This document shows positions 1 through 8,741 of a DNA stretch of 64,000 nt, one piece after another. The DNA comes from Suilimivivens sp964393865 (GTDB taxonomy: Bacteria; Bacillota; Clostridia; Lachnospirales; Lachnospiraceae). A model generated the notes under the pieces. The model did not search any database, was not told the origin of the DNA, and saw only the letters and a list, made by a program, of their open reading frames with translations. Location of the stretch: NCBI GenBank assembly GCA_964393865.1, contig CAYMUW010000002.1, positions 1 to 64,000 on the forward strand, read 5' to 3'. The position numbers were made by a program, and so were the translations under genes. Every line of letters starts with the position of its first letter. Within the stretch, counting starts at the first letter, position 1.

Positions 1-46
1 TTTATATTAGGTGAAGCAATTCATTCATTTCATAAAATAAAATATT

Positions 47-283
47 TTACGAAAAATCATAACACATCAATTCAATTAACAAAATAGCAGGTTTTCTTAT
101 AAAAAATGAGCGGTGGATTTCTCCATCGCTCATTTTTATTGCACACCTATCCTCGCTCGCTTCCGGTGGTTCGATTTCTGCTCTCATCTCTGTTTCCTGA
201 TTTCCCCAACCGGTCAATCCGCTTATTGCAATTGTAATGATCAATATCAGTACCAATATCTTTTCTGATAATTTTATTCTCAT
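47..283 (-). CDS. Possible small exported protein, unrecognised
   Basis: A 78-codon frame begins with a basic stretch and a hydrophobic segment (about residues 8-25) that looks like a signal peptide or membrane anchor. A GAGGAAA ribosome binding site lies about 8 bases before the ATG. I recognise no family. The frame runs through a strong intrinsic terminator at 102-137, which is unusual for a real coding region, so the 3' part is probably not genuine or the gene has decayed. In many clostridia spo0A follows spoIVB here; this frame is not Spo0A. Confidence 0.3.
   Translation of the reverse strand: MRIKLSEKILVLILIITIAISGLTGWGNQETEMRAEIEPPEASEDRCAIKMSDGEIHRSFFIRKPAILLIELMCYDFS
102..137 (-). 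terminator. Intrinsic terminator downstream of spoIVB
   Basis: A 16-bp stem (102-117 with 122-137, one G-T wobble) closes a 4-base loop. T-rich sequence follows on the minus strand and, less strongly, on the plus strand. It probably ends the spoIVB transcript and may act in both directions. Confidence 0.6.
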
Positions 284-437
284 TGCAGTTTTTCCTCATC
301 CGTAATGAAACTCAAACCTCAAAGTAACATATTTCGGCTGAATTTTATCTAAATCATGTTCAATATGATAGCTCATGTCCGATATATAATCAAATATGTT
401 TCATCAGGAAAACTTGCAATGGCACGCCATGACGCAC

Positions 438-1787
438 CTAATGTACCAGCATTTCCTCTATAAATATCCCATATCCCTTTGCAGGGTCCTGCACCAGAAC
501 ATGTGTCACCGCTCCTATCAGTTTTCCGTTTTGAATAATGGGACTTCCGCTCATTCCCTGCACAATTCCTCCGGTAGCAGCCAGAAGCTCCGGATCGGTT
601 ATTTCCAAAACAATCCCTCTGCTAATATTATCATTTTCCAGATTGATACCTGTTATCTCTACCTCATAAATGCGTGACTCATCTCCCAGCGAACAAATAA
701 TCTGCGCAGGTCCTTCCTCAATTTCCTGCTTCAATCCGATAGGCAGAAAATCACTGGCGGCACTGGCCTCCGTTTCCGGTGTGCAAATTCCAAAAATCCC
801 CCTTGCGGTATTGTCCGTGATTTCTCCCATAATATTTTTGTCATCATACTCAATAAAGCCTGTCAGCTCTCCGGGCGACCCAATGCTGCCTCTTGTAATT
901 CCTATAATTTCCGTATGATACAAAGTCCCCTTTGCAAGGGTCATCAAAGTGCTGGTGTCCACATCATTAATCCCATGCCCCAGTGCACCGAAATTTCCGC
1001 TTTCATCAATATAAGTCATGGTTCCTACCCCTTGTGCATTGTCCCGCACCCATATCCCCATCTTATATTCTCCACTTTTGTTCAGCTCGGGCTTCGCCTT
1101 CACCTCGATCACCGACTCTCCCCTCTGCACCGTAAGGATCATCTCCTGCCCCTCACTATGACTGATAATATCGATTAACTTCTTTTTTTCATTGATTTCC
1201 TGATCATTGATTTCCAGAATATAATCGCCTGTCTGCAAAACATATTTTGCAGGATTACACTTCTGTCCATTCTCCCCTTCAAACTCGCCGATGCCTACAA
1301 CCAAAACCCCTTTTGTCTTAACATATATCCCTATGGGAATTCCCGCCGGCTTCAGCCTGATATCCTGTATAACCTCTACATCAACCTCTTTCAGGGGAAT
1401 CATGCCAAAAAGCTTTAGATATAGCTTATACTGATCGACCTGATTAGCCCTGACCGTAACCGTCTTACCCAGGTTTACATACAGGCTGTTTTCCCTGCTG
1501 GTGCTTACACCTGCGTTTCCACTTACCTCTACCGCCTCCCGATAAAGTTCGCCGGATGCAGGCACTTTAAAATTTAACTCCTGATCCACCCCGGCCTTGA
1601 TCATAATCGTGGAGGGTACACTGATCCACATGGAATAGTACAGGGAGGCCATAACACCAACTAATCCAAGCGTAAGTAAAAAATATAATATTTTTTTATA
1701 TCTATGCCCCTTTTTGCTTTTGGGCTCAACCAAATACTCCAATTTCCCACGTTCCCTTCTTCTATTTACAAAAAGAGACATGCTCAT
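438..1787 (-). CDS. spoIVB: SpoIVB sporulation signalling serine peptidase (family S55)
   Basis: SpoIVB is the PDZ serine protease secreted from the forespore into the intermembrane space, where it triggers pro-SigK processing. The protein has a membrane anchor (about residues 32-55), a PDZ region in the middle and a C-terminal S55 domain with a GALGHGI histidine motif and the GMSGSPI catalytic-serine motif. The length (449 residues) is normal. Three in-frame ATGs lie close together; the one at 1787 has the best spacing from AAAGGAG, so I start there. The ribosome binding site and start codon lie inside a strong hairpin, and a SigG-type promoter sits just upstream. It follows recN as in many clostridia. 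Confidence 0.95.
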   Translation of the reverse strand: MSMSLFVNRRRERGKLEYLVEPKSKKGHRYKKILYFLLTLGLVGVMASLYYSMWISVPSTIMIKAGVDQELNFKVPASGELYREAVEVSGNAGVSTSRENSLYVNLGKTVTVRANQVDQYKLYLKLFGMIPLKEVDVEVIQDIRLKPAGIPIGIYVKTKGVLVVGIGEFEGENGQKCNPAKYVLQTGDYILEINDQEINEKKKLIDIISHSEGQEMILTVQRGESVIEVKAKPELNKSGEYKMGIWVRDNAQGVGTMTYIDESGNFGALGHGINDVDTSTLMTLAKGTLYHTEIIGITRGSIGSPGELTGFIEYDDKNIMGEITDNTARGIFGICTPETEASAASDFLPIGLKQEIEEGPAQIICSLGDESRIYEVEITGINLENDNISRGIVLEITDPELLAATGGIVQGMSGSPIIQNGKLIGAVTHVLVQDPAKGYGIFIEEMLVH

Positions 1788-1802
1788 ATGCATGTCTCCT
1801 TT
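1771..1802 (-). promoter_or_regulatory. RBS-sequestering hairpin / terminator-like element at the spoIVB start
   Basis: On the minus strand AAAGGAGACATGC pairs with GCATGTCTCTTTT (13 bp, one G-T) around a 6-base loop, and a T tract ends the right arm. The stem covers the whole spoIVB Shine-Dalgarno and one ATG; the preferred ATG is in the loop. A transcript coming from recN would be terminated here or have its ribosome binding site hidden. Confidence 0.65.
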
Positions 1803-1830
1803 AGTATGTGAAAAAAAGCAATCTTCATTC
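1802..1830 (-). promoter_or_regulatory. SigG-type promoter for spoIVB
   Basis: On the minus strand GAATG (1830-1826) is followed after 17 bases by CATACTA (1808-1802). This fits the forespore SigG pattern (gHATR, 17-18 bases, CATNHTA), and spoIVB is a known SigF/SigG target in Bacillus subtilis. The predicted start falls near 1795, inside the left arm of the hairpin, so the transcript would lack most of the Shine-Dalgarno. That is odd and lowers confidence. Confidence 0.5.
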
Positions 1831-1874
1831 CCGAAAACAGGAACTGGAAAACTTTGATATTTATCTGATATTTA

Positions 1875-3554
1875 TCATTTTACTGCTTTTGCATTTTCAC
1901 GCATTTCTTTTGCATTTTCAAGTACCGCTTTTGTCATTTCACCACTTCCCAGAAGCCTTGCAAGCTCATTTAAGCTCTCTTCTGACGAAAGCTCCCGGAT
2001 ACTTGTAGCTGTTCTTTCGTCTTTCACGTTTTTTTCAATTAAGAAATGCTCATCGGCCATAGATGCAATCTGCGCCAAATGTGTAATGCAGATAATCTGA
2101 TGATTCTGCGACAGGCTTCCTAACTTCTCAGCCACCTTCCATGCAGTCTTTCCGCTGATTCCTGCATCAATTTCGTCAAAAATGAGAGTATCCGTCTCAT
2201 CCCGGTCCGCAAATACCGACTTAAATGCCAGCATAATTCGCGAAAGCTCACCGCCGCTGGCAACCTGCCACAAGGGACGTACCGCCTCTCCAGGGTTGGT
2301 AGAAATCAGAAATTCCACCTGATCATATCCATCCGAAGCAAAACGTTCTTCCTCCGGCGTAACGGAAATCGAAAATTCCACATCCAGAAAATTCAAATCA
2401 ATCATTGCATCCTTCAGCTTTTGTGAAAGAGGCTCTGCCGCCTGAATACGTAAACCGGAAAGCTCTGCACACAGCCCTAAAATCTCATCCTTTTGCTGCT
2501 TTTCCTGCTTTATAAGCTGTTCCATATATTCATCGAAATTATTCAGCCTGTCAAGCGCTTTCTGCTTTTCCTCCTGAGATTTAAGGATATCCTCAATGGT
2601 TCCTCCATATTTACTCTTCAAATGGTTCAAAACATTAAGACGTTCCTCTAAGACTGCGAATTCTTCCTCATCAAATTCAAGGCTGTCCCGATAGTCTGCC
2701 ATAGAACGGTTAAAATCATTTAAAAGATCATCAATATCTGTCAGCTGTTCAATCAGCGGCACTGCCTCTTCATCGGTCCCGTTTAAGGATTTCAGTTCCC
2801 TTAACGCATGTCCTACAACGGCCCCTGCGCTGCCTTCCTCCTCATAACCGGTAAGTCCGTGAACAGTGTAAACAATCTCCTTAATTTTTTTGGAATTCAC
2901 AAGTCTTTGATATTTCTTTTCCACCTGCTCATCCTCAAGAGGAATCAATGCGGCAGCCTCAATCTCGCCCACCTCAAATTCCAAAAGGCGCATCTGCCTG
3001 GCCCGCTGTTCCTGATCTAAGCTCTGCTCTTCCAGTTCTTCCTTAATTCTCCTGTATTCCGCTATTTTGTCCCTGAGCTGCCCTTTAATCCTGACGGCTC
3101 TTTCACCAATATAATCGTCCAGCATCTTTTTGTATGCGGAAGGCTTAAGAAGGGATTGGTGTTCATGCTGTCCATACATATCCAAAAGACAGCCTGACAA
3201 TTTTTTAAGCTGTGCGGCGCTGACACTCTCGCCGCACACCCGGCAGATACTTTTCCCCGGCATTATCTTTCTTTGCAGAATCAGCATATTTCCTTCCTCA
3301 ACCGGCAGATCCATCTCCTTAACCTGCAGGTATTGCTGTTCATTTAAAGAAAAAATCAATTCCACCAGCGCATAGTCTGCCCCGGTTCTGATAAGCTCTT
3401 TGTCTGCCTTTGCTCCCAATGCCAGATTAATGGAGCCGATAATAACGGATTTGCCTGCTCCGGTCTCTCCGGTTAAAATATTCATGCCCCTGCAGAAGCT
3501 TACCTCCTGCTCATCAATCAGCGCCAGATTTTTTACATGTAAACTTTCAAGCAT
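1875..3554 (-). CDS. recN: DNA repair protein RecN
   Basis: RecN is an SMC-like ATPase that acts on double-strand break ends. The N-terminal Walker A is GETGAGKS at residues 29-36. A long coiled-coil middle follows, then a C-terminal ABC signature (SGGELSR) and Walker B (LIFDEIDAGISG) with a downstream THLAQIA switch. The length of 559 residues is typical. It lies 40 bases after argR and before spoIVB, the usual clostridial order, and is presumably co-transcribed with argR. Confidence 0.96.
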   Translation of the reverse strand: MLESLHVKNLALIDEQEVSFCRGMNILTGETGAGKSVIIGSINLALGAKADKELIRTGADYALVELIFSLNEQQYLQVKEMDLPVEEGNMLILQRKIMPGKSICRVCGESVSAAQLKKLSGCLLDMYGQHEHQSLLKPSAYKKMLDDYIGERAVRIKGQLRDKIAEYRRIKEELEEQSLDQEQRARQMRLLEFEVGEIEAAALIPLEDEQVEKKYQRLVNSKKIKEIVYTVHGLTGYEEEGSAGAVVGHALRELKSLNGTDEEAVPLIEQLTDIDDLLNDFNRSMADYRDSLEFDEEEFAVLEERLNVLNHLKSKYGGTIEDILKSQEEKQKALDRLNNFDEYMEQLIKQEKQQKDEILGLCAELSGLRIQAAEPLSQKLKDAMIDLNFLDVEFSISVTPEEERFASDGYDQVEFLISTNPGEAVRPLWQVASGGELSRIMLAFKSVFADRDETDTLIFDEIDAGISGKTAWKVAEKLGSLSQNHQIICITHLAQIASMADEHFLIEKNVKDERTATSIRELSSEESLNELARLLGSGEMTKAVLENAKEMRENAKAVK

Positions 3555-3594
3555 ATTTTTCCTCCTTACGCCCTTCTCTCAAAAGCGCTTGAGG

Positions 3595-4062
3595 TTACTC
3601 CTCCAAAACATTGCGTATCTTATCCATTACAATTTCCGTATCTTCTACCGTCCTCACTGCCATCATAATCGTATCATCCCCGGCAATGGAACCTACAATT
3701 TCTTTCATTTTCATGGCGTCTATTGCCGCTGCAACCGCCATAGCCATTCCCGAAACGGTCTTTACTACCAGAATATTCTGTGCCATATCCATGGAAACGA
3801 AGCCGTCCCGAAGCACCCGAATATATTTATCCCCTAGATAATGCTCACTGTCGGTCAGGATCGTATATTTCTGCTTTCCCGAACCCATGGAAACCTTGGT
3901 TAGCTTCAGCTCTCTGATATCCCTTGATACCGTAGCCTGCGTCACCGCATAGCCTGCCGCTCTCAGCTTATCCGCCAGCTCCTCCTGAGTTTCAATTTGG
4001 TACTGCTCAACCAATTCTATAATTTTCTGATGTCTGCTCTTTTTCATATTCCTCTTAATCAC
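3595..4062 (-). CDS. argR: Arginine repressor ArgR
   Basis: ArgR is the arginine-responsive repressor/activator of arginine biosynthesis and catabolism. An N-terminal winged helix carries the ATVSRDIREL recognition motif, and the C-terminal hexamerisation domain has the GDDT arginine-binding motif. The annotated start is a GTG overlapping the end of nadK by 8 bases. An ATG five codons later (4047) is an alternative but sits very close to its AGAGGA. In clostridia this copy is usually linked to recN rather than to arginine genes. Confidence 0.93.
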   Translation of the reverse strand: MIKRNMKKSRHQKIIELVEQYQIETQEELADKLRAAGYAVTQATVSRDIRELKLTKVSMGSGKQKYTILTDSEHYLGDKYIRVLRDGFVSMDMAQNILVVKTVSGMAMAVAAAIDAMKMKEIVGSIAGDDTIMMAVRTVEDTEIVMDKIRNVLEE

Positions 4063-4909
4063 TCATCTTTCTGTGAAGCACCTCAAGAAAGCTTACCTGA
4101 CAAAATTTGACAATTCCGGTAGTTTTTTTTGATTTTTGGATTTCCAGTTTATCTCCCGTACAAAGCCGAACCTTATGACTTCCGTCAAAAATCGCCTCCA
4201 CTTCCTGTATTTTTCCATCTCTGCTCTTTTCGATTTCTATTGTTACCGTATCCTCGGGTGACAATACGATACTTCTGTTTTGCATAGAGTGCGGACAGAT
4301 GGGCGAAATCAACAGTAAGCTTGCCCTTGGCTCCACAATCGGCCCGCCGGCCGAAAGATTATAACCGGTAGAGCCGGTGGGCGTGGCAACAATCACGCCG
4401 TCCGCATGGTATTTGTGAAGAAACTGACCATTAACGTAAATATTAAAATTGATGATCTGCAGAGATCCCCTTCTTGTTATGACAATCTCATTTAAGGCGG
4501 TAGCATCATCCAGCACATTTTCCCCGGAAGAGCTTGTGCCGTGAAGCATCATGCGCTTCTCGATTTCATATTCTCCTTTTATCAGCTGATCCAGCGCTTC
4601 CGAAATCCCTGCCACATTGACCTCCGCCAAAAAGCCTAAAGTACCAAGGTTAATCCCCAGAAAAGGAATATCCATATCCACCAAATCTGCGGCAGCCTGC
4701 AGCAGCGTTCCGTCTCCGCCCAGAACAATAATGCATTCCGTTTCTGCACTCACGCGGGCTTTATCCGTATAGCCCTCCGATTTCCTGTTATCGCACCCTG
4801 CATCCACGATGCAGGTTTTGCCCCTTTGTATCAGGTAGTCCCTGACAAAGCAGGCGACCTTAAGATCCACATCCTTCGATGGGTTTGTTATCACATAAAA
4901 GTGCTCCAT
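4055..4909 (-). CDS. nadK: NAD kinase
   Basis: Phosphorylates NAD to NADP using ATP or polyphosphate. The GGDGT motif is at residues 64-68, and NLGTLGFLAEV and DGVIVATPTGSTGYN follow in the expected order. The 284 residues match the family. The gene lies between tlyA (13-base gap) and argR (overlap) in a translationally coupled run. Confidence 0.95.
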   Translation of the reverse strand: MEHFYVITNPSKDVDLKVACFVRDYLIQRGKTCIVDAGCDNRKSEGYTDKARVSAETECIIVLGGDGTLLQAAADLVDMDIPFLGINLGTLGFLAEVNVAGISEALDQLIKGEYEIEKRMMLHGTSSSGENVLDDATALNEIVITRRGSLQIINFNIYVNGQFLHKYHADGVIVATPTGSTGYNLSAGGPIVEPRASLLLISPICPHSMQNRSIVLSPEDTVTIEIEKSRDGKIQEVEAIFDGSHKVRLCTGDKLEIQKSKKTTGIVKFCQVSFLEVLHRKMSD

Positions 4910-4922
4910 ATCTGCTTTCCCT

Positions 4923-5741
4923 TTAACTGTTCAGGCTTTCATGTGCCTTCCTTACGGTATCCAAAATCAAGGTATCCATTTCCGTGCCGGAACAACAACT
5001 TGCACCTGCATTTTTGCCAATATGTATCAGGTATTCTATATTTCCTTCCGGCCCTTTGACAGGTGAATAATCCAAATGCAGAATTGAAAAACCCAGTTTC
5101 TCTGCATAATCTGCAATCTTTCTGACTACCTCTTCATGAATCTCCGGCTCCCTGACCACGCCCTTTTTGCCTACCTTGTCACGCCCGGCCTCAAACTGGG
5201 GTTTAATCAGACAAACCATTTCACCCTCCGGCTTCAAAAGAGCCTTTGCCGGAGGCAAAATTTTAGTCAGAGAAATAAACGAAACATCAACGGAGGCAAA
5301 ATCCAATTCATCCTGAATATCCTCCGGCACCATGTACCTGAAATTGGTCTTTTCCATACAGACCACTCTCTCGTCGCTGCGAAGCTTCCAATCCAGCTGC
5401 CCGTGCCCCACATCCACGGAATACACCTTAACAGCACCGTTTTGAAGCATGCAGTCGGTAAAGCCTCCGGTGGAGGCGCCGATGTCCATGCAGATTTTTC
5501 CCTCCAGCTCTATTCCAAATTCATTTACCGCCTTTTCCAGCTTCAGACCGCCCCGGCTGACATATTTTAATGTGCTTCCTTTTACTTCAATGGTAATTTT
5601 GTCCGGGTCAAAGACCGTTCCCGCCTTATCCTCTCTCTGACCGTCCACAAATACATTGCCTGACATAATAATCGCCTTTGCCTTCTCTCTGGAAGGAGCA
5701 TATCCTTCTTTTACCAGAAGTACATCCAAGCGCTCTTTCAT
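4923..5741 (-). CDS. tlyA: TlyA family rRNA (cytidine-2'-O)-methyltransferase
   Basis: An N-terminal S4 RNA-binding domain (about residues 1-65) precedes an FtsJ-like SAM methyltransferase domain with DIGASTGGFTDC as the SAM loop and a later KPQFE motif. Such proteins methylate 16S and/or 23S rRNA cytidines. The ATG overlaps the dxs stop codon in an ATGA arrangement, which indicates coupling. The dxs-tlyA-nadK-argR-recN order is standard in clostridia. Whether both rRNA sites are modified cannot be told from the sequence. Confidence 0.92.
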   Translation of the reverse strand: MKERLDVLLVKEGYAPSREKAKAIIMSGNVFVDGQREDKAGTVFDPDKITIEVKGSTLKYVSRGGLKLEKAVNEFGIELEGKICMDIGASTGGFTDCMLQNGAVKVYSVDVGHGQLDWKLRSDERVVCMEKTNFRYMVPEDIQDELDFASVDVSFISLTKILPPAKALLKPEGEMVCLIKPQFEAGRDKVGKKGVVREPEIHEEVVRKIADYAEKLGFSILHLDYSPVKGPEGNIEYLIHIGKNAGASCCSGTEMDTLILDTVRKAHESLNS

Positions 5742-7600
5742 CTTATTTCCATTTCCTTTTTGATTTTTGCCGCAATTGTTTCCGGATCGATACCAATTTC
5801 CTTTTTGAGAATGTCCACATTGCCATGCTCTACATATTCATCGGGAATTGCAATCTGTAAAAGCTTAACATCCTCATTCTGTTTATCCAGCACATCACGA
5901 ACCTTCTCTCCATAGCCTCCGCTTAAAACATTTTCCTCCATGGACACCAAAAGCTTATGGTATTGCGCTGCCCAACGCACTGCCTGCTCATCAATGGGCT
6001 TTACAAATCTGGCGTTAATGATGCTGCATTTATATCCGTCCGCCATCAGAAGCTCCCTCACTTCCTCTGCGGTTTTCACCATGCTTCCCACTGCCAAAAG
6101 ACAGATTTCTCCTTCCGCATAAATCAGCTCTGCCTTGCCCATTTCAACAGGTGCACGATACTCCCGAAGCCCTGCGTAGGCTTCGCCTCTGGGATACCGA
6201 ACCGCAATAGGTACCTCTGCCGCAAGGGCAAACTTCATCATATCGGAAAGCTCCCATTTGTTCTTAGGCGCCATAATGTGCATACTGGGTATGGAGGACA
6301 AATAGGACAAATCAAATATTCCCTGATGGGTTTCCCCATCGCTTCCCACAAGTCCTGCCCGGTCAATGGCAAATACCACCGGCAGATTTTGAATACAAAC
6401 ATCGTGAAGAATCTGGTCATAGGCTCTTTGTAAAAAGGAGGAATAAATTGCCACCACCGGCTTCAGTCCTCCTGCCGCCAGTCCTGCCGCAAAGGTAACC
6501 GCATGCTCCTCCGCTATTCCCACGTCAAAAAATCTTTCAGGATACATATTTCTGAAACGCTTTAAACCGGTTCCATCGGGCATTGCCGCAGTGATTGCCA
6601 CTACCTTATCATCCCTTGCTCCCAGCTTGGTCATTACAGTGGAAAATACATCCGTGTAATTTGCCGTTGTTCTGGGCTTGCTGGGAAGTCCGGTCTCCAC
6701 ATCAAAGGGCTCCGCACCATGAAATCTTGCAGGATGCCGCTCCGCAGGTCCGAATCCCCTTCCCTTTTGGGTAATTACATGTACAATTACCGCTTTTCTA
6801 ATCCTTCTGGCTTCCTGAAATACCCGGACCATTTCGGGAATATTATGACCGTCCACAGGACCCAAATAGGTCACTCCTATGTCTTCAAAAAGCATTCCCG
6901 GAACTACCAGCTGCTTAAAGCTGCTTTTCGCCTTACGAATGCTTTCCACTACCTTTGCACCCCGTGGAATATCCTTCAGCGTATTATAAACGCCCTCCTT
7001 GATATCCAGGTAGGCATTGGCTGTTCTTACATTATTTAAATACTTTGATACACCGCCTACATTTTCGGAAATAGACATGTTGTTGTCATTTAAAACAATA
7101 ATAAAATTTGTTTCCAGCTTGGCCGCATTGTTTAAAGCCTCATAAGCCATTCCGCCGGTCAGGGAACCGTCTCCGATTACAGAAACCACTGTATTGGTTC
7201 CGCCCTGAATATCTCTGGCCTTCACCAGCCCCAGGCCTGCCGAGATAGAGGTAGAGCTGTGCCCTGTATCAAAGCAGTCACAGTCGCTTTCCTTTCGCTT
7301 GGGAAAACCGCTCATTCCGCCAAACTTGCGCAGATTCTCAAAGCCCTCTCTTCTTCCGGTTAAAAGCTTATGGGTATAGGATTGATGCCCCACATCCCAA
7401 ATCAACTTATCCTCAGGGAGATCAAGAAACAAATGAAGCGCCATGGTAAGCTCAACTGCCCCCAGATTGGAGCCCAGATGCCCGCCCGTCCGGGAAATCT
7501 TGTCGATGAGGAAACTGCGTATTTCCTGTGCAAGCTCCTGATATTCCGAAGGATTGATATTTTTAATATCTCCAACGCCCTTTATCTTATCAAGCAACAT
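5738..7600 (-). CDS. dxs: 1-deoxy-D-xylulose-5-phosphate synthase
   Basis: The first enzyme of the MEP isoprenoid pathway joins pyruvate and glyceraldehyde-3-phosphate using thiamine diphosphate. The N-terminal half carries the GDGSLTGGMAYEALNNAA thiamine-diphosphate motif. The central pyrimidine domain has GIAEEHAVTFAAGLA, and a transketolase C-terminal domain follows. The length (620) is typical. It is adjacent to ispA, which uses the pathway's products. Confidence 0.97.
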   Translation of the reverse strand: MLLDKIKGVGDIKNINPSEYQELAQEIRSFLIDKISRTGGHLGSNLGAVELTMALHLFLDLPEDKLIWDVGHQSYTHKLLTGRREGFENLRKFGGMSGFPKRKESDCDCFDTGHSSTSISAGLGLVKARDIQGGTNTVVSVIGDGSLTGGMAYEALNNAAKLETNFIIVLNDNNMSISENVGGVSKYLNNVRTANAYLDIKEGVYNTLKDIPRGAKVVESIRKAKSSFKQLVVPGMLFEDIGVTYLGPVDGHNIPEMVRVFQEARRIRKAVIVHVITQKGRGFGPAERHPARFHGAEPFDVETGLPSKPRTTANYTDVFSTVMTKLGARDDKVVAITAAMPDGTGLKRFRNMYPERFFDVGIAEEHAVTFAAGLAAGGLKPVVAIYSSFLQRAYDQILHDVCIQNLPVVFAIDRAGLVGSDGETHQGIFDLSYLSSIPSMHIMAPKNKWELSDMMKFALAAEVPIAVRYPRGEAYAGLREYRAPVEMGKAELIYAEGEICLLAVGSMVKTAEEVRELLMADGYKCSIINARFVKPIDEQAVRWAAQYHKLLVSMEENVLSGGYGEKVRDVLDKQNEDVKLLQIAIPDEYVEHGNVDILKKEIGIDPETIAAKIKKEMEIR

Positions 7601-7641
7601 TTCATCTACCTTCTTTTCTTCTGTCCTGCGGCAATGCGCCG

Positions 7642-8541
7642 TTACTTTTGTCTTTCTATTAAATATTCCACCAATTCCACCAAAAAATCATTCTTTGTTT
7701 CAAAGGAGCTTAATATGGCAACCGCTTCCTCCGACAATCTTCTGACCTCATCGGCTGACTGTTCCAAGCCATGAAGGCTTACATAGGTAAGCTTATGATT
7801 CTTTTCATCACTTCCCACGGGCTTTCCCAGCACCTCTGTTGTGCTGGTCACATCCAGAATGTCATCCTGTATCTGAAAGGCAATACCGATGTTGTAAGCA
7901 GCCTTCTCCATGGCGCTTATTTCACTTTCCTTTGCGCCTGCCAGTACTGCTCCGATCATAAATGCCGCCTGGATCAGGGCTGCAGTTTTGTTTTCATGGA
8001 TGAACAGCAGAAGCTCCTCGCTCATCCCGTTTCCCTGCTCTGCCTCTATATCGGCACACTGCCCGCCGATCATTCCGTAAACACCGGCCTTTTTTCCGAG
8101 AAGCTGCATTGCCCGTGCAACACTTCTTAGCTCCGTCTCGTTTCCGGCCAAATCAAAGGCGCCTGCTGCGGTCTCAAAGGCAAAATTCAATAAACCGTCG
8201 CCCGCAAGCACTGCCATCCCGTCTCCATAAACCTTCCAGGTGGTCTTCCGTCCTCTGCGGTACTCGTCATTGTCCATAGCCGGCAGATCATCATGTACCA
8301 GTGAATAATTATGAATCATTTCAAGTGCTGCCATAAAGGGGTATATTATCTCTCCCTTACCTCCAAACAACAGGAAGCTCTCCTCCATCAAAATAGGGCG
8401 AAGTCTCTTTCCTCCTGCCATAACACTGTAATTCATTGCTTCCAAAACCCTCTTCTGAAATCCGGTTTCCGTAGGCAGGTATTCTTTCAGCACATCCTCT
8501 GCGTGCCGGGCTTTTAAACTGAGTGTCTCCTCAAAATTCAT
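7642..8541 (-). CDS. ispA: Polyprenyl synthetase (farnesyl/geranyl diphosphate synthase)
   Basis: Condenses IPP with allylic diphosphates. The first Asp-rich motif is DDLPAMDNDEYRRG and the second is FQIQDDILDVTS, both complete. I start at the ATG preceded by GGAGAAAGTC (8541), which gives 299 residues. An ATG four codons upstream lacks good spacing. The start lies inside the last codons of xseB, so the two are translationally coupled. Confidence 0.94.
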   Translation of the reverse strand: MNFEETLSLKARHAEDVLKEYLPTETGFQKRVLEAMNYSVMAGGKRLRPILMEESFLLFGGKGEIIYPFMAALEMIHNYSLVHDDLPAMDNDEYRRGRKTTWKVYGDGMAVLAGDGLLNFAFETAAGAFDLAGNETELRSVARAMQLLGKKAGVYGMIGGQCADIEAEQGNGMSEELLLFIHENKTAALIQAAFMIGAVLAGAKESEISAMEKAAYNIGIAFQIQDDILDVTSTTEVLGKPVGSDEKNHKLTYVSLHGLEQSADEVRRLSEEAVAILSSFETKNDFLVELVEYLIERQK

Positions 8542-8740
8542 GACTTTCTCCATCCTCGTTCAGCACAAGAACCTTCTTTTCTACCTGATCAATGGCCTGA
8601 TTGCATTTCTTAAGAAGCTCCATGCCCTCTTTATATATTTGAAAGGACTGCTCCAGAGAAATATCCTCCTTCTCCAGCGCTCCCACTGTCTCTTCCAGCT
8701 TTTGAAAGGCTTCTTCCAAATTCAGCTTTTCTTCCTCCAT
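8531..8740 (-). CDS. xseB: Exodeoxyribonuclease VII small subunit
   Basis: A 69-residue acidic helical protein with the conserved pattern FQKLEETVGALEKEDISLEQ and YKEGMELLKKC. It partners XseA to form the single-strand-specific exonuclease VII. The gene starts one base after the xseA stop and overlaps ispA. Confidence 0.93.
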   Translation of the reverse strand: MEEEKLNLEEAFQKLEETVGALEKEDISLEQSFQIYKEGMELLKKCNQAIDQVEKKVLVLNEDGESHEF

Positions 8741-8741
8741 A

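Noticed and set aside
396..677. Plus-strand open frames inside spoIVB and many similar frames across the window
   Set aside because: They lie antisense to well-supported genes, lack ribosome binding sites and show no family features.
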